The notes under the pieces were generated by a model that was not told the origin of the DNA, searched no databases, and worked only from the letters and a program-made list of their open reading frames with translations. 64,000 nucleotides of DNA, from the IMG/VR virus record IMGVR_UViG_3300046000_004279, positions 1 to 64,000 of that record; one strand, 5' to 3'. A program made the translations under genes and the position numbers. Source of the stretch: a virus. Within the stretch, counting starts at the first letter, position 1. Each line of letters opens with the position of its first letter. This document shows positions 16,068-24,776 of the stretch, piece by piece.

Positions 16068-17099
16068 ATGGCACATTTAGGGACTCCATCTACAGACGGC
16101 CGTCTATCTTTTCAAAAGTATGTCACCGATAACAAAAAATTCAAAGAGATTGAATATGAAATCGAAAAGGGCAAGCCCGCATCTCTGGTTTCAAGTGATG
16201 GGATTGTTATAACTGACAATATTCGTGTTGGAACTAAACTGAAAATTGTAGATCCAAACTACACGACAATTGGTAAGATGAAATATGCCCATGTGAATAT
16301 TAATCGCAAAAAGGGATATATCGCGATCAATAGCATCCGTAAACCGACAGGTGGAAACGGAACTCAATATGAAGATGAGGTGGTTGACGCAATCAACAAC
16401 TACATTCTTGAAGCTGGTGGTGTAATCAATTTAAAAATAGCTGGTGACAATAAAACTTACAGCAATCTCACTGCCGCAGTCAAGGTTGATTCTAAGATTA
16501 AAAGGCGCGGTGGAGTAAGAGGCGACCCAAAAGCTGATATTATTGTTTGTCGCGATAAAACCAAACCTTTAGACAGTGGATCAATTTACATCTCTCATAA
16601 AAAGGCGGGTGGTGCAAAAGAGTTTCAACAATATAGTGGATTAAGTGAACAGTCGGGTTTGATGATATACAATAACTCACTCACTCAAAAATTCTTAAGT
16701 GAAGTGGCTGAATCATTAGAAATGGGTAAACTAGATAAGTTACCATATCCAATCATGGGAACATTTAAAAATGATAAATTGGCACTTGTTTCAATATATG
16801 GTCCAGATTATGGTAAACAATATTCTCTACAACACGTCCAATTGATTGGTCAAGGTCATCCAGTGTTTAAGCGTGTTCGTGATGAATTATACGAAATAAC
16901 ATTTACGAGTCACATGAGTGTATCGGGTGATTTGAGTTTATTCACAGGCGGTTATGCTCCTGTATTTGGAGCCACCTTTAGAAACAATAGATCCTTCATG
17001 TATAAAGGTAGAAGATATGGTGCCGCACGGGTGGGAATATATCCACAAATATTATTGGCTGGCCGAGGCGGGATCAAAGTTGTTGAGATAAAGGAATAG
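16068..17099 (+). CDS. late phage protein, possible nuclease-like fold
   Basis: 343 residues, soluble. A mid-region GGVRGDPKADIIVCRDK, SIYISHKKAGGAKEFQQYSG gives a D...xHK order that weakly resembles PD-(D/E)XK nucleases. The C terminus is Gly/Arg-rich. Similar proteins occur among marine T4-like phages as far as I can judge, without known function. It is first behind a late promoter and 2 bases from a structural gene, so virion association is likely. Confidence 0.55.
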   Translation: MAHLGTPSTDGRLSFQKYVTDNKKFKEIEYEIEKGKPASLVSSDGIVITDNIRVGTKLKIVDPNYTTIGKMKYAHVNINRKKGYIAINSIRKPTGGNGTQYEDEVVDAINNYILEAGGVINLKIAGDNKTYSNLTAAVKVDSKIKRRGGVRGDPKADIIVCRDKTKPLDSGSIYISHKKAGGAKEFQQYSGLSEQSGLMIYNNSLTQKFLSEVAESLEMGKLDKLPYPIMGTFKNDKLALVSIYGPDYGKQYSLQHVQLIGQGHPVFKRVRDELYEITFTSHMSVSGDLSLFTGGYAPVFGATFRNNRSFMYKGRRYGAARVGIYPQILLAGRGGIKVVEIKE

Positions 17100-17101
17100 T
17101 T

Positions 17102-18406
17102 ATGGCTCAGTTTAGCACACATACAAATGCACTACTAAAGAACAACGATACTCTGTATGAAGTTGTTATGGTTGCTGGTCAATCAGGCCCATCCATTTAC
17201 GTTCCATCTGGTAACTTGAATACAAGCTCTGATGCGTTTGGTAGAGCGAGAGTTGCTACACCTCACACACTATTTGACAGCTCGTTTAGGTATGCAGATA
17301 ATTCTAAAAAGTGGGCACAGAAAAAGACAGGCACATCTAGTGCCACATTTAACGCCAACCAAGGGTTGGTTGATTTAGCAATTGGAACAGCCAATGGTGA
17401 TGAAATCATTCGCGAAACTAACCGCGCGTTTCCTTATCAGCCTGGCAAAAGTTTAATTTCAATGAACACTTTTACATTGAATCCGCCAAAGGCAAATCTG
17501 CGTCAGCGTGTTGGATACTTTGGAAAAAGCAACGGAATCTACTTAGAACAAGACAGCCTGCAGACGTATATTGTTAAAAGAACTTCTGTTAGTGGTACTG
17601 TCGATAATGTGCAAATAGCTCAAGATGATTGGAACATTGACCGGTTAGACGGAACTGGCCCAAGCGGGTTAAACCTAGATATATCCACCTCACAGATTTT
17701 CTGGACAGACTTTGAATGGCTTGGTGTTGGGTCTGTCAGAGCTGGATTTGTTATCAACGGCCAGTTTATAGTAGCACACATTTTCCACCACGCAAACAGT
17801 ATTACTGGAACATATATTACAACAGCATCACTTCCATGCCGCTATGAGTTGACTAATACAGGAGTTACGGCTGGATCAAGCACTATGAAACAAATTTGTA
17901 GTACTGTTATATCTGAAGGTGGATACAACATGCAAAATTTGACCAGAAGTGCAGCAAACCCAATAACTGGCAAAAACCTAACAAATGATAAATTAAATCC
18001 CATGATATCAATACGGTTACGAAAAGGCCGAACTGATGCAGTTGTTGTTCCCGTTTCCCTCGACTTTTATGGATTGCAAGCCACAGCTTTCAACTATCAC
18101 GTTATACGAAGTGTGTCATCACTAAACAACGCAAGTTGGGAATTGCTCGACTCTGCAGGATCTGTTGAATATGATATAACAGCCGACTCGCTGGGCGGTG
18201 GTCAAATAATTTTAGAAGGTCTATTTAAAGGTCAGTCAACTGTAACAACCATAGATTTAAACCATATATTTAACTCCGCTATGCAACTGACAAGGGGTGT
18301 TATTACTAATGATAGTACTGGCGATATCTTTACCATTGCGATCACTCCAACGACTAATAACGACGATGCTATTGCAGCATTAACTTGGCAGGAGCATAAT
18401 CTGTAA
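17102..18406 (+). CDS. virion structural protein
   Basis: 434 residues. SSDAFGRARVATPHTLFDSS near residue 40 is the typical start of a structural protein family in marine T4-like phages. Predicted mostly beta with many Thr, Ser, Asn and Gly; no membrane segment. The exact place in the particle is not known to me. It overlaps the next gene by 1 base. Confidence 0.75.
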   Translation: MAQFSTHTNALLKNNDTLYEVVMVAGQSGPSIYVPSGNLNTSSDAFGRARVATPHTLFDSSFRYADNSKKWAQKKTGTSSATFNANQGLVDLAIGTANGDEIIRETNRAFPYQPGKSLISMNTFTLNPPKANLRQRVGYFGKSNGIYLEQDSLQTYIVKRTSVSGTVDNVQIAQDDWNIDRLDGTGPSGLNLDISTSQIFWTDFEWLGVGSVRAGFVINGQFIVAHIFHHANSITGTYITTASLPCRYELTNTGVTAGSSTMKQICSTVISEGGYNMQNLTRSAANPITGKNLTNDKLNPMISIRLRKGRTDAVVVPVSLDFYGLQATAFNYHVIRSVSSLNNASWELLDSAGSVEYDITADSLGGGQIILEGLFKGQSTVTTIDLNHIFNSAMQLTRGVITNDSTGDIFTIAITPTTNNDDAIAALTWQEHNL

Positions 18407-19635
18407 TGATAAACTTTTCAAATTTCATAACAGAAGAAAAGAACACCCACATGACTCATATTGAGGATAAGGTGATCTATGGTGGTGTCAACGGAACGCG
18501 TCAAGCTATTATGGCATTACGAATGCTACGTGATATGCTAGGGGGGACACATGAGGGATCTGTATCGGTTAAGTGGGACGGTGCTCCTGCAGTGTTTTGT
18601 GGCACTGATCCTACAGATGGCAAGTTCTTTGTTGCAAAAAAGGGGATCTTCAACAAGAACCCAAAAGTTTATAAGACTGCTGCTGAGGTCGAAGCTGATA
18701 CGTCAGGCGATCTTGCGGCCAAACTCAAAGCCGCTCTGAAGTATCTTCCTGAACTCGGCATCAAAGGAGTTATTCAAGGAGACTTCTTGTTCAGCAGCGA
18801 AGATGTTAGCAATGAAATTATTGATGGTCAGCGTTATCTAACATTCCACCCCAATACAATTGTCTATGCTGTTCCACACGATTCAGAAGCTGCTGCCAAT
18901 ATTCGTAAGGCAAAGATTGGTATTGTTTGGCACACTACATATAATGGTAATTCATTTGAATCAATGTCAGCATCATATGGTGTGGACATCTCAAAGTTTC
19001 ACAAAAGTGCAAATGTATGGTCACAAGATGCAATGCTGCGCGACTTAACAAATGCTACAATGAGCAAACAGGACACGGAGATTGTCAATGAACTTCTTAC
19101 GCAAGCTGGTAAATTATTTAACCAAATTAGTGGGTCAACCCTCAGAGAACTTGAAGCCAACGGAGAACTTGCCCAACACATCGAAACCTTCAATAACAGC
19201 TTTGTCAGAGTTGGAACCATCGTTACCGACACCAGAGCCCACGTTAACCATCTCATCAAGTGGATCCACGACAAGTACCAAAAAGAAATCGACGCGCGAA
19301 AAACCCCTGTTGGTAAAGCCAACGTCAGTAAAAAGCGCCAAGACTTCCTCGACTTCTTCTCGGAAACCAACAAAGCCAGTTTGATAAAGATGTTTGATCT
19401 GCAAAAGGTCATTGTATTGGCTAAACTAAAACTTATAAATACACTTAACAAGTTACAGACTGTTGGTACATTTGTTAAGAATCGTAATGGATTTAAGGTA
19501 ACAGGCGCCGAAGGCTATGTTGCTATTGATAAACTTGGTGGTGACGCAATAAAGATTGTTGATCGAATGGAATTCTCGTTCAATAACTTTTCGCCTGATA
19601 TACTTAAGGGATGGGATAAACTGGGAAAACGATAA
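18406..19635 (+). CDS. ligase-like nucleotidyltransferase, putative internal head protein
   Basis: 409 residues. MINFSNFITEE at the N terminus resembles the T4 capsid-targeting peptide with an (I/L)xE cleavage site. The body shows the covalent nucleotidyltransferase (DNA/RNA ligase, capping enzyme) motifs in order: SVKWDGAPAVF (KxDG, about residue 53), GVIQGDFLF (motif III), GAEGYVAI (EG motif IV, about 372) and KIVDRMEF (motif V). A long helical insert lies between. It could be a divergent RNA/DNA ligase, or an inactive relative. Substrate unknown. Confidence 0.65.
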   Translation: MINFSNFITEEKNTHMTHIEDKVIYGGVNGTRQAIMALRMLRDMLGGTHEGSVSVKWDGAPAVFCGTDPTDGKFFVAKKGIFNKNPKVYKTAAEVEADTSGDLAAKLKAALKYLPELGIKGVIQGDFLFSSEDVSNEIIDGQRYLTFHPNTIVYAVPHDSEAAANIRKAKIGIVWHTTYNGNSFESMSASYGVDISKFHKSANVWSQDAMLRDLTNATMSKQDTEIVNELLTQAGKLFNQISGSTLRELEANGELAQHIETFNNSFVRVGTIVTDTRAHVNHLIKWIHDKYQKEIDARKTPVGKANVSKKRQDFLDFFSETNKASLIKMFDLQKVIVLAKLKLINTLNKLQTVGTFVKNRNGFKVTGAEGYVAIDKLGGDAIKIVDRMEFSFNNFSPDILKGWDKLGKR

Positions 19636-20501
19636 TGGTAAAGAAAATAAAATTAATAGATTTTAAAGACCTTTTGACAGTTGATTACGCTCCAGGAATG
19701 GATCCTCTGATCAAGCGAAACGCTAAGAAGCGTAAGCAAGATGTGGAAACTGGATCGAATGCGGAATATTCATCAACTTACGCTCCAAATGAACGAATTA
19801 GTACTATTGAAAATTATGGTACTCAAACTCAAAGACTAATGTCACCATTACAAAAAGTTCGTCAAGATAAAGAAAAAGATGATCGTGATCGTTATGGTAA
19901 GATTAAAGCTGGTGTACTTCCTCGTTCCAATAAAAAAATTAGCACGGAAACTTCAGAAGCTGTCGCCCCAGGCGGTAAGGCTCCCAAACCTGTAAGTGGT
20001 ACAGCTGCTCAAGCGTACATAGACGGTGGAAAACATGCTGCTAATGTGTCTATGGGGCGTGAAGGTAAACACAACGTAATAAAATCACCAAATTCAAAAA
20101 AGCATGTTCATGTGTTTACATATGAAGAGTTTGAAGAGTTGATGGATCAGTTTCTTGACGAAGCTGTGCTTACTCCTCAACAACGCCGTGTCAAAGCGAT
20201 GCAGTTTAAACGTGTGCGGGCAAAAATTGAACTTGGTCAAAAAAGAGCTAAGACTCGCTTTGCTGATCCTAAACGTCTGTTAAATCGTGCTAAGGTTGCT
20301 GCTCGTAAGGTAGTGTTTAATAAATTGACCAAAGGTATGACAAAAGATGAGCTTTCATTTCAGCGTAGACAAGAAATTGAAAAGCGTATGGATACCCCAG
20401 GAATGAAAATTAGAATTCAACGCTTAGCAATAAAAATGATTCCTAAAGAACGCCAAGCAGAAATTCAACGTCATGCACAAGCGGCCGCATCCAACAAATG
20501 A
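19635..20501 (+). CDS. basic late phage protein
   Basis: 288 residues, strongly basic, Lys/Arg/Gln-rich, with a helical C-terminal half (FKRVRAKIELGQKRAKTRF) suited to nucleic acid binding. The N terminus MVKKIKLIDFKDLL only weakly resembles the targeting peptide of its neighbours. No function known. It overlaps the genes on both sides by 1 and 4 bases. Confidence 0.65.
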   Translation: MVKKIKLIDFKDLLTVDYAPGMDPLIKRNAKKRKQDVETGSNAEYSSTYAPNERISTIENYGTQTQRLMSPLQKVRQDKEKDDRDRYGKIKAGVLPRSNKKISTETSEAVAPGGKAPKPVSGTAAQAYIDGGKHAANVSMGREGKHNVIKSPNSKKHVHVFTYEEFEELMDQFLDEAVLTPQQRRVKAMQFKRVRAKIELGQKRAKTRFADPKRLLNRAKVAARKVVFNKLTKGMTKDELSFQRRQEIEKRMDTPGMKIRIQRLAIKMIPKERQAEIQRHAQAAASNK

Positions 20502-21535
20502 TCAATAGATTTAGTCAGTTTTTAGTTGAAGAAGACAAGTCGGTTTATTTTACCTTTGGTAGAATGAACCCACCCACTATTGGTCATGGTAAACTGCTAG
20601 ATGCACTTGCGTCTAAGGCTGGTCGAAATCCATATAAGGTCTTTATGTCGCAGTCTCAAGATGCTGCTAAAAATCCTTTGTCATATTCAGATAAAATTAA
20701 ACACGTTCGTAAAATGTTTCCCAAGCAAGCTCGCAATATCATGGTTGACAAAAATGTAAGAACAGCAATTGAATCTGTTGTTGTATTATATAACCAAGGT
20801 TTTCGTAAGATTGTAATGGTTGTTGGTCAAGATAGAATACTTGAATTTGAAACATTATTGAAAAAGTATAATGGCAAAGACGCAAGACATGGTTTCTATA
20901 ACTTTGCTGACATCAAAATAGTCTCTGCGGGTGAACGTGATCCTGATGCAGAAGGTGTTGAGGGTGCAAGTGCATCCAAACAACGTGCCTTTGCTAAAGA
21001 GAATGATTTTATTAAATTCTCTCAAGGTGTACCATCAAACGTTTCAAATGCTGATGCGCGTAAATTGTTTAACGATGTTCGTAAGGGAATGGGTCTTTCA
21101 GAAGAAACTGGATTTAAAAACCACATTCAATTATCTCCAATTAGTGAAACCCGTGAACAGTATGTTAAAGGTCAATTGTTTAATATTGGCGATCAAGTAA
21201 TCATTAAAGAATCTGATGAGGTTGGAACTGTCACTGTGCTCGGATCCAATTATTTAATTGTTGAAACCACTGATGGAAAAAGACTACGTAAGTGGTTAGA
21301 TGCAATTGAGTTAGTTGAAAAGACTGATCGTTGGTACAAAAATCAACCAGAGTGGGGTACACCCGAAGCTGCTAAGAAAGCTAAGAAGATTACTCCCAAT
21401 CAATCTGGCGTAAAAGAAGAATCAAATGGATTGTGGTTCAATATCCAGCAACGCCGCAAAAAAGGATTGCCGAGTGCAAAACCTAGCGACAAGAATTATC
21501 CAAAAACTTTGGATATCGAAAAGGATGGCAAATGA
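20498..21535 (+). CDS. nucleotidylyltransferase-like putative internal head protein
   Basis: 345 residues. N terminus MINRFSQFLVEED has the (L/I)xE targeting pattern. Residues 18-180 show a HIGH-type nucleotidylyltransferase: YFTFGRMNPPTIGHGKLLDA (TxGH), VVGQDRILEF and SASKQRAFA, as in NMNAT/PPAT-like enzymes that transfer NMP. A separate small beta domain (QLFNIGDQVIIKESDEVGTV) lies near 225-270. Substrate unknown. Packaging with the genome would deliver it into the host at infection. Confidence 0.7.
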   Translation: MINRFSQFLVEEDKSVYFTFGRMNPPTIGHGKLLDALASKAGRNPYKVFMSQSQDAAKNPLSYSDKIKHVRKMFPKQARNIMVDKNVRTAIESVVVLYNQGFRKIVMVVGQDRILEFETLLKKYNGKDARHGFYNFADIKIVSAGERDPDAEGVEGASASKQRAFAKENDFIKFSQGVPSNVSNADARKLFNDVRKGMGLSEETGFKNHIQLSPISETREQYVKGQLFNIGDQVIIKESDEVGTVTVLGSNYLIVETTDGKRLRKWLDAIELVEKTDRWYKNQPEWGTPEAAKKAKKITPNQSGVKEESNGLWFNIQQRRKKGLPSAKPSDKNYPKTLDIEKDGK

Positions 21536-23103
21536 AATCGTTTTTTGAACTTAGAGAAGAAAAAACTCAAGTTACTGTCGGTGACTACACAACTAAGCAC
21601 TTTGATATGTGTCCATCAGCCGTTAAGTTGTATAGCAAGATTAAAAACATGACTGTGATGGTTCACCTTATCGTAGAAAACATGATGCTTCACGATGTGT
21701 TTTTTAGATTAGAAAAGCAAGCTGTAGCTCAAGGCGCGATTGATGAAGATGATTTAGAAAAAGCTCAAGAGTATGCCGATTTAATTATGGACAATGCTAG
21801 ACAAATGGATCTTGAAAAAGAACACTCATATATTGAGGATGTCCATATGCCAAAGTTTGATAAGTTAGCTGGTGTAACTGGCGATGAAGAAGATATGAAC
21901 GAGAAAACACTCACACCCGCTGAGTTAAAGAAACGCGAAGAGATTGCTAAGTCAATTGAACGCGACAGTCCTAATATGCCAATGGGTAAAAAAATGGCAA
22001 TTGCTACAGCAACCGCTAAGAGAGTTGCTGAGGCCAAAGATCCAGGTGAGTATGACTACGAAGGCGACATGGCAAAAAACAATTTAAGAACAATTTGTCG
22101 TGCTTCTGGTGAAATGATTGATATGTTAGATGAGAATACAAATCTTCCTGAATGGGTGCAATCAAAGATTACTCTTGCTGAGGATTACATTTCTTCAGCT
22201 TATAACTACATGATGAGTGAATCTGAAGAGATAGATGAATCTGCTGATGCTGGATTAGCGGCAAAAGCCAGTAAATCTGGTATATCAATCGATACACTGC
22301 GCAAGGTGTATCGTCGTGGTGTAGCTGCATGGAACTCAGGTCATAGACCAGGGACTACTCCACAACAATGGGGTATGGCTCGTGTGAACTCCTACATTGG
22401 TAAAGGTTCTGGAACCTATCATGGCGCGGATAAGGATCTTCACGAAGGTGATACGAGTAGTCTTCCAAGAGTATCAAAAGATAAAGAGTCTGGTCTACCA
22501 AAGAAATATGTTGCTGGTCTTTCTACTTCAACAGCAAAAGCTAGAGCAGCACACTTTAATAAGATGGATAAAAAAAGCGATAGAGATCCATCAGCATATG
22601 AACCAGCCCCTGGAGATGCAAACGCAAAAACTAAACCAAGCAAACATACACTAAAGTATCGTGCGATGTTTGGTGAAGACATGGATCAAGAAATCTATGA
22701 AGCCTGCTGGGATACTCATAAGCAAGTTGGCCTGAAGAAAAAGGGCAACCGCATGGTTCCTGATTGTGTACCAAAGAATGAATCTGTGAACCCTGCTCAA
22801 CAAGCAGCAATTGCTATTGCTATGAAAAAAGCTGGTAAAAAACCAATGAATGCAGTGGTCGAAGAGTCAATATCTACTGATAAGTTAAAGGTGCTTGCAC
22901 GTGCTGGATTGGTTGATCAAAAAAATGTTGAAAGACTTATAGCAGCATTTAAGATGTTGGAAGCTGGCAAGGTTTTAAACCAACAACAGAAAGATCTGAT
23001 CCTTTCATCGTATGGTGAGTTGGCTAGTATTGTTACTGGCGATTCTCAAACGTTTCAAAAGGCTAAGAAAGCTGTTGCAGAATCTGTGTTTAGAGAAAAG
23101 TGA
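21532..23103 (+). CDS. modular putative internal head protein
   Basis: 523 residues. N terminus MKSFFELREEK. Several short modules recur in marine phage proteins: DSPNMPMGKKMAIATATAKR, EYDYEGDMAKNNLRTICRAS with LPEWVQSKITLAEDYI, and VYRRGVAAWNSGHRPGTTPQ with MARVNSYIGKGSGTYHG. These look like separate helical/basic units joined by acidic linkers (ESEEIDESADA, ESVNPAQ). No enzyme is recognised. Tight 4-base overlap with the preceding gene. Confidence 0.65.
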   Translation: MKSFFELREEKTQVTVGDYTTKHFDMCPSAVKLYSKIKNMTVMVHLIVENMMLHDVFFRLEKQAVAQGAIDEDDLEKAQEYADLIMDNARQMDLEKEHSYIEDVHMPKFDKLAGVTGDEEDMNEKTLTPAELKKREEIAKSIERDSPNMPMGKKMAIATATAKRVAEAKDPGEYDYEGDMAKNNLRTICRASGEMIDMLDENTNLPEWVQSKITLAEDYISSAYNYMMSESEEIDESADAGLAAKASKSGISIDTLRKVYRRGVAAWNSGHRPGTTPQQWGMARVNSYIGKGSGTYHGADKDLHEGDTSSLPRVSKDKESGLPKKYVAGLSTSTAKARAAHFNKMDKKSDRDPSAYEPAPGDANAKTKPSKHTLKYRAMFGEDMDQEIYEACWDTHKQVGLKKKGNRMVPDCVPKNESVNPAQQAAIAIAMKKAGKKPMNAVVEESISTDKLKVLARAGLVDQKNVERLIAAFKMLEAGKVLNQQQKDLILSSYGELASIVTGDSQTFQKAKKAVAESVFREK

Positions 23104-23110
23104 GAATAAA

Positions 23111-24181
23111 ATGAGAGTTTTACGGTTTAATCAATTTATAGAAGAAGGCGTTAATGATCCTTCTATTTTCAAAGCGGTGTTCCTTGCTGGCGGTCCTGGG
23201 TCAGGTAAGTCTTTTATCGTTGGTAAAACTGCTCTTACGGCACTTGGTTTTAAAGTAATTAATTCTGATATTTCTTTTGAGAATGCTCTAAGAAAGGTTG
23301 GATTGAAACCAATTCCTCAAAATATATTCTCTCCTTTAGGTCAAGAATTACGTGGTAAAGCTAAGAACATTACTGCCAAACAACAACAACTTGCAATCAA
23401 TGGTCGCCTTGGTTTGGTGATTGACGGTACAGGTAAAGATTACGAAAAGATTAACAAACAAGCTGACATGCTTCGTAACATTGGATATGATATCGCGATG
23501 ATATTTGTCAATACGGATCTTGACACTGCGTTAGTACGTAATAGAATGAGAGATAGATCTCTACCTGATGCTGAAGTAGAAAGTATGTGGAAAGATGTTC
23601 AAAAGAACATTGGTAAGTTCCAAAACTTCTTCCGTCAAAAAATGTTCATCGTAGATAACTCTGCGGGATCTAACTACGAAGGCGCGGTACTCTCTACTTA
23701 CAAAAAAATATCCGCTTGGTCTAAAATGAAACCAGATTCTTCGGCTGCGAGTGAATGGATAAAGTCTCAACGTAAAGTCAACGAAGAACTTATGCTTGAG
23801 GCAGATCACTGCCCTGTATTCACAGTTTCTCAAATGAAACTATTTGAGAAGTTTGTTGACCGCATGTTTAAAGAGTTCAATGTAAATTTTGAATTCACAA
23901 AACATTTCCATGAACGTATGTCTGATGACCGTAATGAACCTTGCATCGATCTGAAAGAACTCGCTTCTATGATACAGAAGATATATAAGAAGTATCAAAA
24001 GGGTGAGAAATCTTTGAACAATTTTGTAAATACGGAAGCTGTTATTAAAGATATACAAACAGATCTTAACATGCCTATAGTTGTTGAATACAACCGTAAG
24101 AATGATGAATTGGTCGTTACATCAAAAACTATCATGAGAAAAAAGAATTTCCGTACACCCAACTCGGAGTTAAGAGTATGA
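23111..24181 (+). CDS. P-loop kinase (zeta-toxin-like) with C-terminal conserved domain
   Basis: 356 residues from ATG 23111 (the frame is open further upstream, but the targeting-like MRVLRFNQFIEEG starts here). Walker A GGPGSGKSF (about residue 28), then INSDISFE and LVIDGTGKDYEKI, resemble zeta-toxin/polynucleotide-kinase-like P-loop kinases. The C-terminal region (FTKHFHERMSDDR, then IVVEYNRKNDELVVTSKTIM) is a domain I know from marine T4-like phages, with an HxxR pattern that may be RNase-toxin-like; that part is speculative. Confidence 0.7.
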   Translation: MRVLRFNQFIEEGVNDPSIFKAVFLAGGPGSGKSFIVGKTALTALGFKVINSDISFENALRKVGLKPIPQNIFSPLGQELRGKAKNITAKQQQLAINGRLGLVIDGTGKDYEKINKQADMLRNIGYDIAMIFVNTDLDTALVRNRMRDRSLPDAEVESMWKDVQKNIGKFQNFFRQKMFIVDNSAGSNYEGAVLSTYKKISAWSKMKPDSSAASEWIKSQRKVNEELMLEADHCPVFTVSQMKLFEKFVDRMFKEFNVNFEFTKHFHERMSDDRNEPCIDLKELASMIQKIYKKYQKGEKSLNNFVNTEAVIKDIQTDLNMPIVVEYNRKNDELVVTSKTIMRKKNFRTPNSELRV

Positions 24182-24444
24182 TATCTTTCAAATCATTTAC
24201 AGAAGCAACATACCAAGGTCGTGAAGTTCCTCTTAATAAACCATCAGCTGGTGATGTTAAGAAGTCTAAGGTATTTGTTGATCTAGATGGTGATGGTAAG
24301 GCGACAAAGGTTAACTTCGGTGATCCAAATATGACTATCAAGAAAGAAATTCCCGCGCGTAGACGTTCTTTTAGAGCTCGACATAATTGCGACACCCCAG
24401 GTCCAAAAGACAAGGCGCGCTATTGGTCGTGTAAAGCTTGGTAA
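24178..24444 (+). CDS. small conserved phage protein with calcium-loop-like motif
   Basis: 88 residues. N terminus MISFKSFTEAT fits the targeting-peptide pattern; a DLDGDGKATK segment resembles a DxDxDG calcium loop; the C terminus KVNFGDPNMTIKK, SFRARHNCDTPGPKDKARYW is a recognisable conserved phage family with a paired-Cys RHNC...YWSC core. No function known. Overlaps the kinase gene by 4 bases. Confidence 0.7.
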   Translation: MISFKSFTEATYQGREVPLNKPSAGDVKKSKVFVDLDGDGKATKVNFGDPNMTIKKEIPARRRSFRARHNCDTPGPKDKARYWSCKAW

Positions 24445-24475
24445 TTTAAATAGATAAATAACAATAATAAATTCT

Positions 24476-24766
24476 ATGGGAAACTCGATGGCTACTACAA
24501 ACGAAACAAGACTTAACCGAATTGAGGACAAGATTGACAAACTGACCGATGCGATGGTATTAATCGCGCGAACAGAGGAGAAGTTGATCTCAATGGAGCA
24601 GAAGTATGCTGCTCAGTATGAACGCATGAATCGTTTCTCTCAGAAACTAGATGATATAGAAAAATTAGTAGAAACCAACAATTATACTGTTATGTTAATT
24701 AACAAGATTGTTGGAGCAACCGTCATCGCAGCAATCGGTGCGTGGGCAACCCAATACTTCATGTAA
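24476..24766 (+). CDS. coiled-coil protein with C-terminal membrane helix
   Basis: 96 residues: a long coiled coil (NRIEDKIDKLTDAMVLIARTEE onward is partly heptad) ending in one membrane helix (INKIVGATVIAAIGAW). Tail-anchored topology resembles small phage membrane proteins and haemolysin XhlA-like proteins. ATG 24488 is an alternative start. Confidence 0.65.
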   Translation: MGNSMATTNETRLNRIEDKIDKLTDAMVLIARTEEKLISMEQKYAAQYERMNRFSQKLDDIEKLVETNNYTVMLINKIVGATVIAAIGAWATQYFM

Positions 24767-24776
24767 GGAAAATAAA

